A DNA stretch of 64,000 bases from positions 54,222,635 through 54,286,634 of the forward strand of contig JAJKFL010000005.1 in NCBI GenBank assembly GCA_021186555.1. The letters run 5' to 3'. Each line of letters starts with the position of its first letter. Within the stretch, counting starts at the first letter, position 1. The DNA comes from Reticulitermes speratus (Eukaryota > Arthropoda > Insecta > Blattodea > Rhinotermitidae). A model generated the notes under the pieces. It was not told where the DNA came from and ran no database searches. It saw nothing but the letters and a program-made list of their open reading frames with translations. The position numbers were made by a program, and so were the translations under genes. This document shows positions 37,410 through 50,048 of the stretch, one piece after another.

Positions 37410-38569
37410 ATTACTTTACACACATTTAATATGTGACAATGATTCCATAGTGACCACGGAAAATGAGTGCATTGTTCAGCTAGTCGCCTTATGTAACGTT
37501 ATACCACAACACTTTTTCCTTTTGTAATTTAAAGCTGACTGCAAGAAGCCACAACAACGTAACTGATTCAGCAACAAAGGGTAATGGAGATGTTAGTCAG
37601 TCATTACAGAGTTCATTGAGACTTGTAACAATCATGTAACATTGTACGGTACCTTTTGCAGCAATAGTATTTCAATTCTGTAAGTATATACTCGCTGACC
37701 CAGCATCCTAATGTACAATTGTAAAGTCAGCACAATTACATAGCTGCACTTATTCACTTAGTAAATAAAGGTACATCAGTGAATGTAATATCTTAATGTA
37801 GGAGACCTAATGTACATCAGCGGACTTACAAACGTCATTAGCAGCTGAAGTGCATCCAGCTGGCGGACTGCATCTGCATATAATACACGAGGGAACACCA
37901 AGACCAAGAGTGTCAAGAGGGGGAGGACAAAGTTTGTAACCAAGCAGTACAATAATAAAGAACAGACGTCATTGTGACGCCTCTTGTCACGTAAGGCGTG
38001 CAGCTGTGCACAGTCTGAGGCATTAGCACAGCTTTATGAACGTGGGAGATGAAACGACGAAGCACAGAGCAGCGAACTTCCTGGAGAGATTTCAGCTTGT
38101 TGGCTTTAGTTGACTTAATGCAGCTCCAAACAACTGCGACGTGCCCACCTACGTCTTATTTATGTAACATATAGTGCTAATGGACAGTCAAGGGGTGAGG
38201 GGTGAGGGGAGAACACATTACAGTATTAGAAGTACACAAATTGTACAGAAATCTAGAAGCCACCTTCAAGACGCTACAAAGGTAATACAATTCCATGATG
38301 AGGACCCACAATTCTGTACTGACCTGTGAACGTCACTGTTATCTGAGGCTCACTGCTCGGTGCATGTGAACTGATACACATTTTTGTATGTAAGGGAGAA
38401 AAACTCCTATGATACTTCTCAAAGCGACCGGGCGCCAGCAGTTTGTGCACCCCTGTTCCACACTCTCCACACATACAAACACGAGGCATTATTGCGCTTT
38501 TGGCACTACAGGTAAACATACTGACCACCGTTCCCTGTGCATTCCTTCCGTTTCTACGTCTGCCTGAAG

Positions 38570-38602
38570 ATGGAGGTAATATGTTCCTCCGAAATGATAG
38601 TA
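38570..38602 (+). ncRNA. hammerhead-ribozyme-like core, degenerate (spacer D/E)
   Basis: CTGAAGA at 38574-38580, stem II GGAGG/CCTCC, GAAA at 38591-38594, then TGATAGTA; the C that closes stem III is lost. Confidence 0.3.
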
Positions 38603-38991
38603 TCCACGTAACAAAAGCACGATGACACAACTCAAAACATCACATCACGAAGACAGAGCAACTGCTTATTGGTGTAACTATATGTGCTAGTCTAAACTGT
38701 CCGGTCACGTACGTACAGACAAGCACGAGCTAACTGCTAAACCCAACAACAACAATTGAAGTTCAGTAAACGAATGTCGTTAATAGAAAGTTCCGTTAAC
38801 ATGTCTGCCTGTGTGTTTGACTGTCACAGTGCTCCACTTTTAACAAAAAGCTTGTTACAGTTGACCAACACCTGAGGTCAGGTGGTTCAGAAACGTCTAC
38901 CTGTACAATGTTGGCACCCCTACACCACGCAGTAAGGTACACCGTAAAAGACATCAGAATTCGTACCAATAAAGGTGACACTGTATTCCAG

Positions 38992-39054
38992 GAACTGTCC
39001 AAATCTCTGGAGTCAGCGACAGGTAAACTGTTCGCTGCCAAACATCTAAATGTC
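38992..39054 (+). pseudogene. relic of SDR exon 2 in spacer D/E
   Basis: Full-length version of the relic, as at 30067, again after a TTCCAG acceptor-like site. Confidence 0.6.
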
Positions 39055-40313
39055 ATAACAAAACGCCGCCTTAAGACGGAAATCTTACATTCAAGAGCGG
39101 TATTCACTTTATCTTGAAATAGTTCTGTAACCAAGGACATAGAGCGAAGCTCTATATAATATCGCCTCTAATAGTCTGAGAATATGTAACGCGGAAAAAA
39201 AATTTAGACACTGGCAGAAACAATACCGATTGAACATCTACAGTTCATTCCTCATACAGTTGTCACTTACAGGTTGTTAATTTTCACCACTGCTTTAGTC
39301 AACATGTCACACATTTCGGGACGTACTTTATACGAAGCGAAAAGTGTCGGCTTGTGGAGGAAGTATCCTTTGTTTCAGTAACGGTGAATGCAGTCAGAAA
39401 ATCAGTATTCTCTGTAACCTAACATACGTTTTCAAAGCAGGCAGATGAACGAGTCACAATTATATGCAACTTTACAGTATTGACATTCTGATAACTCTTG
39501 CCTACCCTTGCTAGCTATCTAAGTCAATCACAGTAACTGAAGGACATATTTCTTACGTAATGCAATAACTTAGTTCACACGTGTCGTAACGGAGCGTAAC
39601 AGGCACAAGGCAGGAATATGTTAAGGTAAGAGGAGGTGGTACATATGGTGACCACTGTGTCATATTAAGGGCTTAAATTGTAAGACGTCTATACATCATT
39701 TCGCTCCAAAGTTCTATCAGTTGTTACGTGACCTGTGTAAGCCTAATCCAGTACACACACTTCGACACCCAACTGTTACGTGCCGGAGTGTCCGACGCAA
39801 GTGCGTACTGAACATACACATGGTCAAGCACGCACTGTATGTCTGTAAATTGGGTCCAGTTTAAATGCAAACTCCAACAAAATGGAACAACTTCGGCCAC
39901 AGCATGACATCACCGCCGCTTTTGTTATCGCCCAACAGTATACTTCTGCCACCTTACTTTAATTGCACCTTCATTCCCGCTACCAAAAATTAGGAGTAGG
40001 TCTCAAAACTGTTATCATGTGAAATTATTATTAATTTTCTAAAACCATGTCAGTATGACAGTGCGTAAGGCGGCAGTGCCTGTGTGCAGTCTACATGTTG
40101 CAATTAAGCTGTACCACCATCAAGCAGCACACCGCACAGCAATGTACACTGCATTGTTACACAATATTCAGGATCGCCGTTGTGAGATCGCCCAAGGTCA
40201 CAACATTTTACTGCATAACAGCATGATTTGCACTGTTTCATAAGGTCGAATTTTCAGTTCAACATACACGAACGTTACACCTTTAACGCGAATACATGGT
40301 TATCTTTGGATAA

Positions 40314-40340
40314 CGATATATATATATACATATATACATC
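40314..40340. repeat. short TA/CA microsatellite
   Basis: TA-rich tract at the spacer site homologous to 8877-8945. Confidence 0.85.
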
Positions 40341-41379
40341 AAGGGAAGGACTATCATTGTCGGTACGGATGCTGCGTCATCACCAGCTGCTGATAGCGAA
40401 ATGTCACGTGATCACAAATTCATGACCTTGTATCCCACACCGTACAACTCCAGTGCAGTCTGAACCGTATTGTTCACCGTCGTGCGTGTGACAGTGTGAG
40501 TGTGCTGTGAGGTTCTTGCGAACAGTCGCGGTTACTATCTGTGTGACGACACAGCTGGAGTCACTGTAAGGGACACGGTGTGAACACGGTAAGAGCTACC
40601 GTGAATTGGTAATTAGTATGTTCCATATAGATATACAGACATTAAGGTATATGGGGGAGTGGAAGTATAGGTCCGTAAATTCATAATCATGGCACTAGAT
40701 GAAGTCTAGTGGCCAGGTTTAGGTTCCAGCTGATTTCCCATCTGTGACAGCCGAACATATCATACAAAGAACAAGATCTGTGGGCCCCACAATATGGATC
40801 ATTTGGACATGATATAAATATCTTGCCCACTTTTCTTAGGAGGCACAGTTCTACTTTCCTCACTATACCTACCGAAATATCCCAAGCCTTAATATAATGT
40901 AATTAACTACATGACGGAACAGGTGATTCAGAAACTCCATGATTTTGAGTGTCACACTCGGGGAATAAATACGCCACTTTTACGTTCACTATTTCTATGT
41001 TACCAGTTTAAGTATGTAAAAGCTGACAGCAGCTTTCCTATTGGACAAAGGACTTACATATCTTTAGCTTGAGGATAGCTGTAGATCCAGTTCGCTATAA
41101 CGTCAAGTATTATCAATTTGTTTTGTTTACCGACAGATGATGAACATGTCCGTGGCGTGAATGATCGTAAACACCTACAAATCCTTTGTTAAGCAAACAG
41201 TTTCACAACACGAATTTATTTGTCGTAATTATTCATGTATTAATGTATTCGTTTACATTATAAAGTTGACGCTAATAACGCTAAGACATAACGCACATAA
41301 CTCACTGCCGTTACCACTCCTCTTCTCCACTTACATGTCACTAGTAACAACAGAGCTCACTGCAGCTCCACAGTCATCA

Positions 41380-44300
41380 ATGGAGCGCTGGTCAGGTCGT
41401 GTTGCTGTGGTAACAGGAGCAAGCAGCGGCATTGGAGCAGCGATCGCCGCAGAACTCGCCAAGAAGGGGCTCAAAGTGGTCGGACTGGCTCGCAGAGTGG
41501 AAAGAGTGCAGGTACGCGATTGTCAGTTATCGTGCGGCTACTGTTCTGGGAATGCGGACACCAGAACATTAGCACTTTACAATTTAATGGAGTCGTACTT
41601 CGAAATTACCTGCCCACAACACAATGCCCCACGAATAAGTGAGGTGGAGGTCCAGCTCCTAACGTTCCATTGAGGCGGATCATTTCAAGACGTACAAATG
41701 TAATCGTTGGTGCAAATTTATGTGTGACAACTCACTGCGTTGTACTACAGAGCTACAGACAATACAAACAGCAATATTTACTAACACAACAAATGCTTTG
41801 TTTAATAGACGTAGCTACATGTTTCCGCTTTAAGCTACGCCATCACAAGATACAGAAAGAATATGCAGACGAAATTTATGTGATGAATTTATGTTTGTTG
41901 AAACGAGAACCCAGATCTGAACCTCACACAGGTATTAATGACACAATTTTTTATCTTTAATGGCAATTGTATTGATTGGAGCTGAGCTGTGAGTTTGAAT
42001 TTTCGTTACTTCGTGGATGGGGAAAGGACGGATCTTTTGGGAAAATTGGCTGTTGAAACTGATTTTTTCTATGTTATGTAAACCTGAGAGGTTTCGTGGT
42101 AAAAATAAATAGTATAAATCACTCAGTAGGAAATGTAGTAATTAAAATGCAGCTCCTGCTTCTAATGTCAGTTAAGAACGTCCAGTTTAATAATTAGACC
42201 TTTTAGCAGAGACACAAACAAATAAAATAGCAGCAGACGCATTCAACCCGTATGATTGTACAAAATGCACGCTTGTTCGGAGATAATGACCTTCACTGTG
42301 TTCCAGGAACTGTCCAAATCTCTGCAGACAGCGACAGGTAAACTGCACGCTGTAAAATGTGACGTCAGCAACGAGTCCGATGTTCTGACGGCCTTCAAGT
42401 GGGTCAAGGACAACCTCGGAGGGGTGGACATCCTCATAAACAACGCTGCCGTAGCATACGACACGTCTCTTACTGGTATGTAGCCGTACCATTTCCAAGA
42501 TATTGGTCCTCTGATTTAATCAGCCCTGCATTGTCGGCCTCGGTACATTGTACAGACCTATAATTATTCACACGTTGCCGGCCTGCAGTGCGCTGTGCGG
42601 TCGTCTCTAAAATTTACATGGATGTGCCGGACGTGGGCGAAGCGGACAGTGGTCGAGGTGTTCAATCCTTATAATATCCCCCTAAAGCTGTAAACCAATA
42701 TTTTTTTGCCTGCAGTTCTGTCTTCATAATTTGATATTAGGTTTTGAAACGGAAAACAAATTGTCCATGCGCGAGATAATAAGTTAAACATGGCTGGTAA
42801 AATTGCACTAATTTCTAAGAAAATGGGACACCCGACTTTGATTTTTAGACATAAGATCGAACTCAAATGTTTCATCCACGCCCCGGCTGTTCTTATCATC
42901 ATTATAGTTTCGACAAGAAGAGCGAGTCACAGAGCAGGTACTAGAGTCCTAATAACATTCAGCGATGGGAATTTCAGTCACTGTGTGCCATGTCGTTGTG
43001 ATTACGTCACTATGAACAATAATGTTTTGTGGGCTGTCACATCTTCTAAATATACCTTGAAGAACACGTGTCTACTTTACTGCATGTAGATACATTTTTA
43101 CCAGACAACTCCATGTCACGTGACAGAAGATATCATAGTTCATTTTAATCTCTAACCTGCACTCATTCTAATAAATTAGTACAACACTGAAGCACAGATT
43201 AAAAATAAACTGGCATTGCAGGACGCAATTATCCGTGGCCTTGATGTGGAGGTATAGCTCCAGTCATACACCTCGGTACGTCATGTAACTGCACACCTTC
43301 ACGTCCCTGCCGATATACCCTGCCTGCAGAAGAAACCCCGGTACACACCTAACAGAAGGCTACTGACATCTAGGAGAATAAAGAAACATCTTGCCCCTCC
43401 AGACACTGCCAGCCACCTCCCTCCCCATCTAGTCACAACACTGACTACGCTATCGCGGCTACCGTCAATAGCGCAGTCACATCCGATACTTTGACTTGTC
43501 ACAAGTATTTTCTCTCTTTTCCTAGGTGGCTCAACAGAAGAGCTAAAGAAAATGCTGGATGTAAACGTACTGGGTCTCAGCGTCTGCACAAAACTAGCGT
43601 TTCAGTCCATGAAGGAGAGGGGGGTTGATGACGGCCACATCATTCATATTAACAGGTTGGACAGGCTGTAAAGTCTAAGCTTTGCACTTAGCATGACATA
43701 CTTGGTTTATGGACTTTGTACATTGTCTGCTGTTCTGATCGGAGCAGAGCTTTTTGGAAGAGGATGTTCGCGTTGTTCGTACAAAAGCTGAGTGACACCT
43801 GCTGTCTTTGGCCTCCTAAACAGATCCTAACACTTTTATAAAGTGCAGCTGTTAGTTCGTACCAACAAGTAGTACAACCGACCGACTTCAATTGCTCATC
43901 AGTAAACACACGATTTCTGCCACATTTCGAACTACACTGGCAGTTATCAGTGTACATGCCAACGCTTATTCTGGCTTGCTGTAAGTCGTAACATAAATTT
44001 GTGTAACTCGCATATATCGCATTTTAAATTCTGTTAAATAAATTAAAGTTACGTAGCACATTTGTTTGTGTCGTTGGGCACCAAGTGCACTTATATGAGA
44101 TATCAAGCATTCGAACATTTTAAGATACGGATTGCGTTCTTCCAGGGTGTTATGCTATGCTAACCTGACTACATAGAGTAGCATCCAAAAGATAGTAATC
44201 CTCAGGTGCATTCAATTACATTCCCAACATTTCCTCTTAATTATTAAAACATTTCTCAATTTAATTTCTTAATTTGAGTCTTATTCCTGTTTAAAATTTC

Positions 44301-46358
44301 AATGTCACAGTAACCAATCCCTGGCAAATTTATTAATAGTACGAGTTAATTAAATATAACTACATTCAACAATATATTCATTTTATTTGCTAGTGTCAGC
44401 TTATTTCAAGCCTGTCTTCTTAAACAATGTAGACTAAACTTACAAGTATATGTACTTCTGTTTTGCACCCACAGTATGGCTGGCCATATACCTCCTCCGG
44501 AATACTATGCCATGTACTTTGCAACAAAGCATGCCGTGACAGCGCTAACTGAGGGCCTTCGCAAAGAAATTCTCAAACTGAAGTCTAAAATTCGTGTCAC
44601 TGTAAGTATCGTTATACACTATAACAGGATACTTGTGTAGCGCCTACTAATCCTTTATCATCTACTGTCTATGTAACTTTTCCAACTAGTTGACTAAGAA
44701 ATATTTGTCTTATAGGTTTAAGGCTTTCAAGTATGAAATTTAAGTAATACGAATTTAAAAATCTTTTATTGCTACCTTATAAATGACAAGTGCATCACAT
44801 TTAAAATAAATAACCGGTTACACATAATTAATGAAAATAATGTTGTTTCTAGTGTGAAGCCACTTTATATCACCCTGTATAATTGTCACTGCCCTTTAAG
44901 ACGTCAACTTCTACGTCACGCTCCTAATATTTAACGTTTCAGAGTCTCAGTCCTGGACTGGTGAAGACCGAAATGCCTCCAAAAGCGTTTCTGGAAAACA
45001 GCCCAGCTTTGGATTCCAAAGATATTGCTGATGGCGTTTTGTACGTTTTGGGTACTCCACCTCATGTTCAGGTATGTCGAACTGTGAATACATAAACTGT
45101 AACAAGTCACATGTTATATCACATTGGTGACAACCGCAGCCAATCTGGATGTAGTGGACGATACACAAATGTCTTCTTGCTGGTCGTCAAGTCCCTGTTG
45201 TCCAGCCCTTGTCCAATTGCTTTGCCTTATCGGCATTTCGGAATGTAAGTCTGTCTAGTTAAGTAGGTTGGTATCTACGTCGCTGTAGTCTGTCCAGTTC
45301 AGTAGGTTGGTACCTACGTCGCTGTAAGTCTGTCCAGTTCAGTAGGTTGGTACCTACGTCGCTGTAAGTCTGTCCAGTTCAGTAGGTTGGTACCTACGTC
45401 GCTGTAAGTCAGACCAGTTCAGTAGGTTGGTACCTACGTCGCTGTAAGTCTGTTAAGTTCAGTAGGTTGGTAGCTACGTCGCTGTAAGTCTGTCCAGTTC
45501 GGTAGGTTGGTACCTACGTCGCTGTAAGTCTGTTTATTTCAGTAGGTTGGTACCTACGTCGCTGTAAGTCTGGCAAGTTCAGTAGGTTGGTACCTACGTC
45601 GCTGTAAGTTTGTCCAGTTCGGTAGTTTGGTACCTGCGTCGCTGTAAGTCTGTCCAGTTCGGTAGGTTGGTACCTACGTCGCTGTAAGTCTGTCCAGTTC
45701 GGTAGGTTGGTACCTACGTCGCGGAAGAATCTTCTTCCTCAGATTTCAGTCTTCCACCCTGAAGGCGGAAACATCAAGTTCAAGTGGCATCTTATCTACC
45801 AAACTACACGGCGTCACATTCCCAAACAGCGTAACCCTAACACTCAAGCCCGTGTTAACTTCCTATATTTCTGTCCCACTCCGAAATTTTTCCATGCACA
45901 ATTTATTCACCATTTTCAGTTTTATTAATTCTCTGTACTGTTCCTTCTTGCCTTCCTCCTACACGTGTTTACGTCACCGCTTCCTACTTATTCGCCCTCA
46001 AATATGGCCCTGTGCCTGGCCCTCCCTCTCGAATACTGTGGCACTTTTACTAGTTTCGTCGTGCGATTCTACCCTGAAGATGGCAGGAACATGTTCGTCC
46101 GAAAAATTGCTATACAAGCACCACATTACACGGCTTCAAGTCCCAGGAGACGGTAGTCATTAAATACATGTTTATTGGCTCAGCTTATGTCTTACGTACA
46201 TATATAGATGATACAGTACTAATATGAAAATATACAGTGAACTATTATAAGAAATTAGTGTCAAAAATTTGACCTATATTAAACCGTGTTTGATGTTGTG
46301 TGTTCTCTGTTTACAGGTATTAGAGCTGTCTATAATACCAGTTGGGGAGGCTTTGTGA
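41380..46358 (+). CDS. SDR copy E, farnesol-dehydrogenase/DHRS11-like
   Basis: Exons 41380-41511, 42307-42475, 43526-43655, 44475-44601, 44943-45071, 46317-46358; 729 nt, 242 residues, open. All catalytic motifs are present ([12 protein letters not shown], Asn, split Ser codon, [14 protein letters not shown]). It is the most divergent of the five at the C-terminal end: [18 protein letters not shown] in exon 5 and [13 protein letters not shown] in exon 6. Exon 4 ([11 protein letters not shown]) is like copy C. Intron 5 contains a 12-unit minisatellite (45245-45722). As the last unit of the array its 3' part has had fewer chances to be homogenised, which fits the higher divergence. Confidence 0.85.
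45245..45722. repeat. 40-bp minisatellite, 12 units, intron 5 of copy E
   Basis: Monomer of 40 bp including CAGTAGGTTGGTACCTACGT and, in most units, a 5'-splice-like GTAAGT. Copies A-D have one related stretch here (CTCAGGTAGGTAAGTACCTA), so the array expanded from local sequence. Confidence 0.95.
46074..46110 (+). ncRNA. hammerhead-like relic in intron 5 of copy E
   Basis: CTGAAGA at 46074-46080, a stem II-like palindrome GGCAGGAACATGTTCGTCC, and GAAA at 46101-46104. Stem III and stem I do not form. In A-D the same place reads CTGAAGATAATAGC and has lost the GAAA half. Confidence 0.3.
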
Positions 46359-46602
46359 ATTACTGTACGCACTACTAATATGTGAGAGTTATTTCATAGT
46401 GACAACGGAAAAATTTATAATATTTATCTTGTGATTTTATTCTACAATACAACATTTATTGAGACTTGTAACAATCATGTAACATTGTACGGTACTTTTT
46501 GCAGCAATAATATTTCAATTCTGTATGTATATACTCGCTGACGCAGCATCCTAATGTACAATTGTAAAGTCAGCACAATTACATAACTGCACTTATTCAC
46601 TT

Positions 46603-46612
46603 AATAAATAAA
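46603..46612 (+). promoter_or_regulatory. candidate polyadenylation signal, copy E
   Basis: AATAAATAAA about 245 bases after the stop; closer than in A-C because part of the 3' flank is missing. Confidence 0.35.
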
Positions 46613-47363
46613 GGTACATCAGTGAATGTAATATCTTAATGTAGGAGACCTAATGTACATCAGCGGACTTACAAACGTCATTAGCAGCTGAAGTGCATCC
46701 AGCTGTCGGACTGCATCTGCGTAGACAACAGACGAGGGAACGCCAAGACCAAGAGTGTCAAGAGGGGAGGACAAAGTTTGTAACCAAGCAGTGCAATAAT
46801 AAAGAACAGACGTCATTGTGACGCCTCTTGTCACGTAAGGCGTGCAGCTGTGCACAGTCTGAGGCATTAGCACAGCTTCATGAACGTGGGAAATGAAACG
46901 ACGAAGCACAGAGCAGCGAACTTCCTGGAGAGATTTCAGCTTGTTGGCTTTAGTTGACTTAATGCAGTTCCAAACAACTGTGACAAGTCCACAAATTTTA
47001 CAAAAATCTAGAAGCCAACTCCAAATTATAGACGCTAGAAAGGTGACACAATTCCATGCTGAAGACCCACCATTCTGTAGTGACCTGTGAACGTCACTGT
47101 TATCTGAGGCTCACTGTTTGGTGCATGTGAACTGATACACATTTTTGTATGTAAGGGAGAAAAACTCCTATGATTCTGCTGAAAGCAATAGGCGCCACTG
47201 TACAAAATTTAGTCTCCCGGGAAACCCGGCGCCAGCAGGTTGTGCACCCCTGTTCCAGATACCATATATACACAATACAACAGTCTAATATCAATCTCCC
47301 CACATACAAACACGCAGAATTATTTTGCTTTCGACACAGAGGGTAATTATACTGCCAACCTCT

Positions 47364-47620
47364 TTTTTTTACAATGGCTCAACAGCCCCTAGTGGCCAGG
47401 GCCTCCTAATTATCGAGGCTTCACAATCACACTCAGACAAACCACACTCGGTAGAACTCCTCAGGATAGTGATCAGCCCGACGCAGAGACCTCTACCTGA
47501 CAACACACAACATTCACAAGAGACAGACATCCATGCCCCCGGCTGGATTCGAACCCACAACTCCAGCAAGTGAGCGGCCGCAGACCCACGCCTTAGACCG
47601 CGCGGCCACTGGGATCGGCT
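47364..47620 (-). mobile_element. tRNA-derived SINE, minus strand
   Basis: Same family as 513-780. Poly-T at 47364-47370 is the A tail; the reversed B box GGATTCGAACC is at 47545-47555; the head ends at GGGATCGGC near 47619. Target duplication TGCC(A/T)ACCTCT at 47353-47363 and 47621-47631. The other spacers have no SINE here. Confidence 0.85.
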
Positions 47621-47674
47621 TGCCTACCTCTCCCTGCGCATTCTTTCCGTTTCCACACCTGTACAAATCATTTC

Positions 47675-47717
47675 TGCCCTGAAGATGGAGGTAATATGTT
47701 CCTCTGAAACGATGGTA
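47675..47717 (+). ncRNA. hammerhead-ribozyme-like core, degenerate (spacer after E)
   Basis: CTGAAGA at 47679-47685, stem II GGAGG/CCTCT, GAAA at 47706-47709, C-GATG-G-TA. Confidence 0.35.
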
Positions 47718-48135
47718 TCCACGTAACAAGCGCACGGTGCCACAACTAAAAGGACCACTCATGAATACAGAGCAACTGCGTATTGATCTAACTATATCTG
47801 CTAATCTAAACTTTCCGCTCATGTATATAAAGACAAGCACCTGTTCACTTCTCTACTTAACAAGATTAATTGGACATTCCGTAAAAGAAAGTTGTTAATA
47901 AAAGTGTTCCGTTAACATCTTAGTGTGTGAGTTTGACTATCACAGTGCTCCACTTTTAACGAGAAGGGTCACTGTTGACCAACATCTGCTGCGGTCAGTT
48001 GGTGCGGAAACTTCACGGTGGGTAGGCGAACCATTGCAGCGAATCATCTTTAGGCCAAGACGAAGGTAGGAGCTACAAAGGGCTTGTATAGCTATGGAAA
48101 AAAATTGGTGAATCTTGTAATTCAGTTACTAACTG

Positions 48136-48575
48136 TCTGCTATCTATCTATGTATCTATCTACCTACTACCTAACCTATCTATCTATCTATCTACTATCT
48201 ATATATCTAGCTATATATGTATGTATCTATCTACCTATCTATCTATATATATCTATATACATATGTATCTATCTACCTATCTAGCTATATATATATATAT
48301 ATATATGTATCTATCTACCTATCTAGCTATCTACTATATCTATTATTATATATATCTATCTATCTATCTACCTATCTATCTATATATCTATCTATGTATA
48401 TATCTATGTACCTACCTATCTAGCTATCTATCTATAGATCTCTATATATATCTATGTATCTATCTATGTATCTATGTATCTATCTATCTACTTATTTATT
48501 TATCTATCTATCTATCTTCCTATTTATCTATCTATCTATGTATCTATCCAGCTATCTATCTATCTGTCTAACTCC
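48136..48575. repeat. TATC microsatellite
   Basis: About 0.44 kb of imperfect TATC units with TATG and TACC variants. Open frames rich in Tyr, Leu, Ser and Ile are artefacts. Confidence 0.95.
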
Positions 48576-48589
48576 ATGGAGCAGAGTCG

Positions 48590-48840
48590 TTACTGAGAAG
48601 TTAAGAGGTCCTCAGCTACTCAAGAAATCCCTGTATTTTATTGAACCCGAAGTTCATTACCGTATTCACAAGAGCCCGCCACCTGTCCCTATCCTGAGCC
48701 ATATCAATCCAGTCCATGCCCTCCCATCCCTCTTCTTGAAGACCCATTTTAATATTATCCACCCATCTACTCCTACGTCTTCCTCTTTCCCTCAGGGGAA
48801 TTCAATTACACGATTTATATCTGTGAGTGAGTTCATATTG
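48590..48840. repeat. dispersed repeat fragment, unclassified
   Basis: The plus frame reads LTPWSRVVTEKLRGPQLLKK and then SPPPVPILSHINPVHALPS, a peptide signature I associate with a widespread transposon-derived repeat in animal genomes. It is not a host gene. More decayed relatives are at about 2920 and 14380. Confidence 0.45.
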
Positions 48841-50048
48841 TCAGTGCGGTGACTAAATGTAGCAGCCTTCTGCAATGTGACGCCGTGTTCACAGATAGGC
48901 TTTAAGCAACTGACGCCTACATCTCCCTGACAGGAGAGAAGGCAGTTCACATCGACACACCGGTATATTTGTACCAGTCCTAACAGCGGCACGTCCCAGA
49001 CACTAAAACTCACGATTCGTATTTTTGTTCCACAATTCTGTTCTTTGTACTTCGAAGATGTAATTGGTCACGATCTTCATTGACAGCGAATACAAATGTA
49101 GTGTCTCTTTATCGTGTCTGTGAGCACCGGACCTGCCAACGGGATTTCCCGGCGAATGCAGGCTTTCTATGCGATAAGCCTGCCGTGCTCGGTGACAAGA
49201 TAAAAGGGACGCCCTGTATAAATTCAAAGTTAACTGCACTGTAGATTGCAGACTACACAGTCTGAGAAATTCACATTGTCTAATGTTTACTATACTGAAA
49301 AATCCCTCAACTGGTTCTACATCATAATGACTTTATATAAAACACAGATGTTTTTAAAGCAATAAACCACACGTAAAGTAAAATAAAGTACCGTCACCCT
49401 TGTGCTTCATTAAACCACGCTGTGACGGAGTACGCCCATGCGCTCTTCAACTGGACGCTTCATGCCCTGTTGGACAGGGTTGAAATTCTCACCGTTTTGG
49501 GGGGGCCCGAAAATTCTTAAGAGTCTGTCTCTGGACTTCACACCAGTCGAATAAATAGTTATGACCTATTTATTTAAGCCTCACTTTAATATTCTTATTT
49601 CTTCCCTTCAGGGTTTGTGATTAAAATAATATTGACAAATTAGAAATGAGAACATGGTTATCGGCACTGAAAAATGTCTTAATACCTTACACACACACTG
49701 CAAATAACAAAGCATCATTAACAGCACGCAGGCCTCCAGTGAAATGTGTGTGAACGCACGTCGGACAAAACTCCTTAATGCTCAAATTCACCTCCGGCCG
49801 CGCTGACTACAATATTCACTGCACACTGAGAAATACTGATACAATGTGAACTGTGAAAGGTGACGTTCACACTACAACAGGCCATGTAGGCCCAGAAGGG
49901 GAGTAGAGGTACAGCTCTACTCTTTCTTTAACCTTCCGCGCTAGGCAGAGGTGGGTGGTCAACTCCACGCCCCGACCGCTTTACCCCCGTGAAAGAGAGC
50001 CGGTAGGCATTGTACATTTTAAAAACACATGTTAATATTGTAACATTT
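48841..50048. other. unassigned non-coding sequence before the 42-bp array
   Basis: No convincing gene, no homology to the SDR units. An inverted GC-rich patch is at about 49140-49215, and a patch near 49870-50010 looks like repeat debris, but I cannot classify either. Confidence 0.4.

Larger units (their letters stand above)
37410..41379. other. spacer between SDR copies D and E
   Basis: About 3.97 kb. Polyadenylation candidate AATAAA at 37764-37769, hammerhead-like core 38574-38594, exon 2 relic 38992-39054, TA tract 40314-40340. Compared with the other spacers about 200-250 bases are missing near 39617 (before TGTTAAGGTAAGAGG). TATA-like box at 41259-41265. No gene. Confidence 0.65.
46359..48135. 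other. spacer after SDR copy E, end of the tandem array
   Basis: Collinear with the other spacers, more diverged, until about 48010, where homology is lost. Polyadenylation candidate 46603-46612, hammerhead-like core 47679-47709, a SINE at 47364-47620. About 30 bases flanked by GGCGCCA repeats are inserted near 47190-47226. No exon 2 relic is recognisable. Confidence 0.6.
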
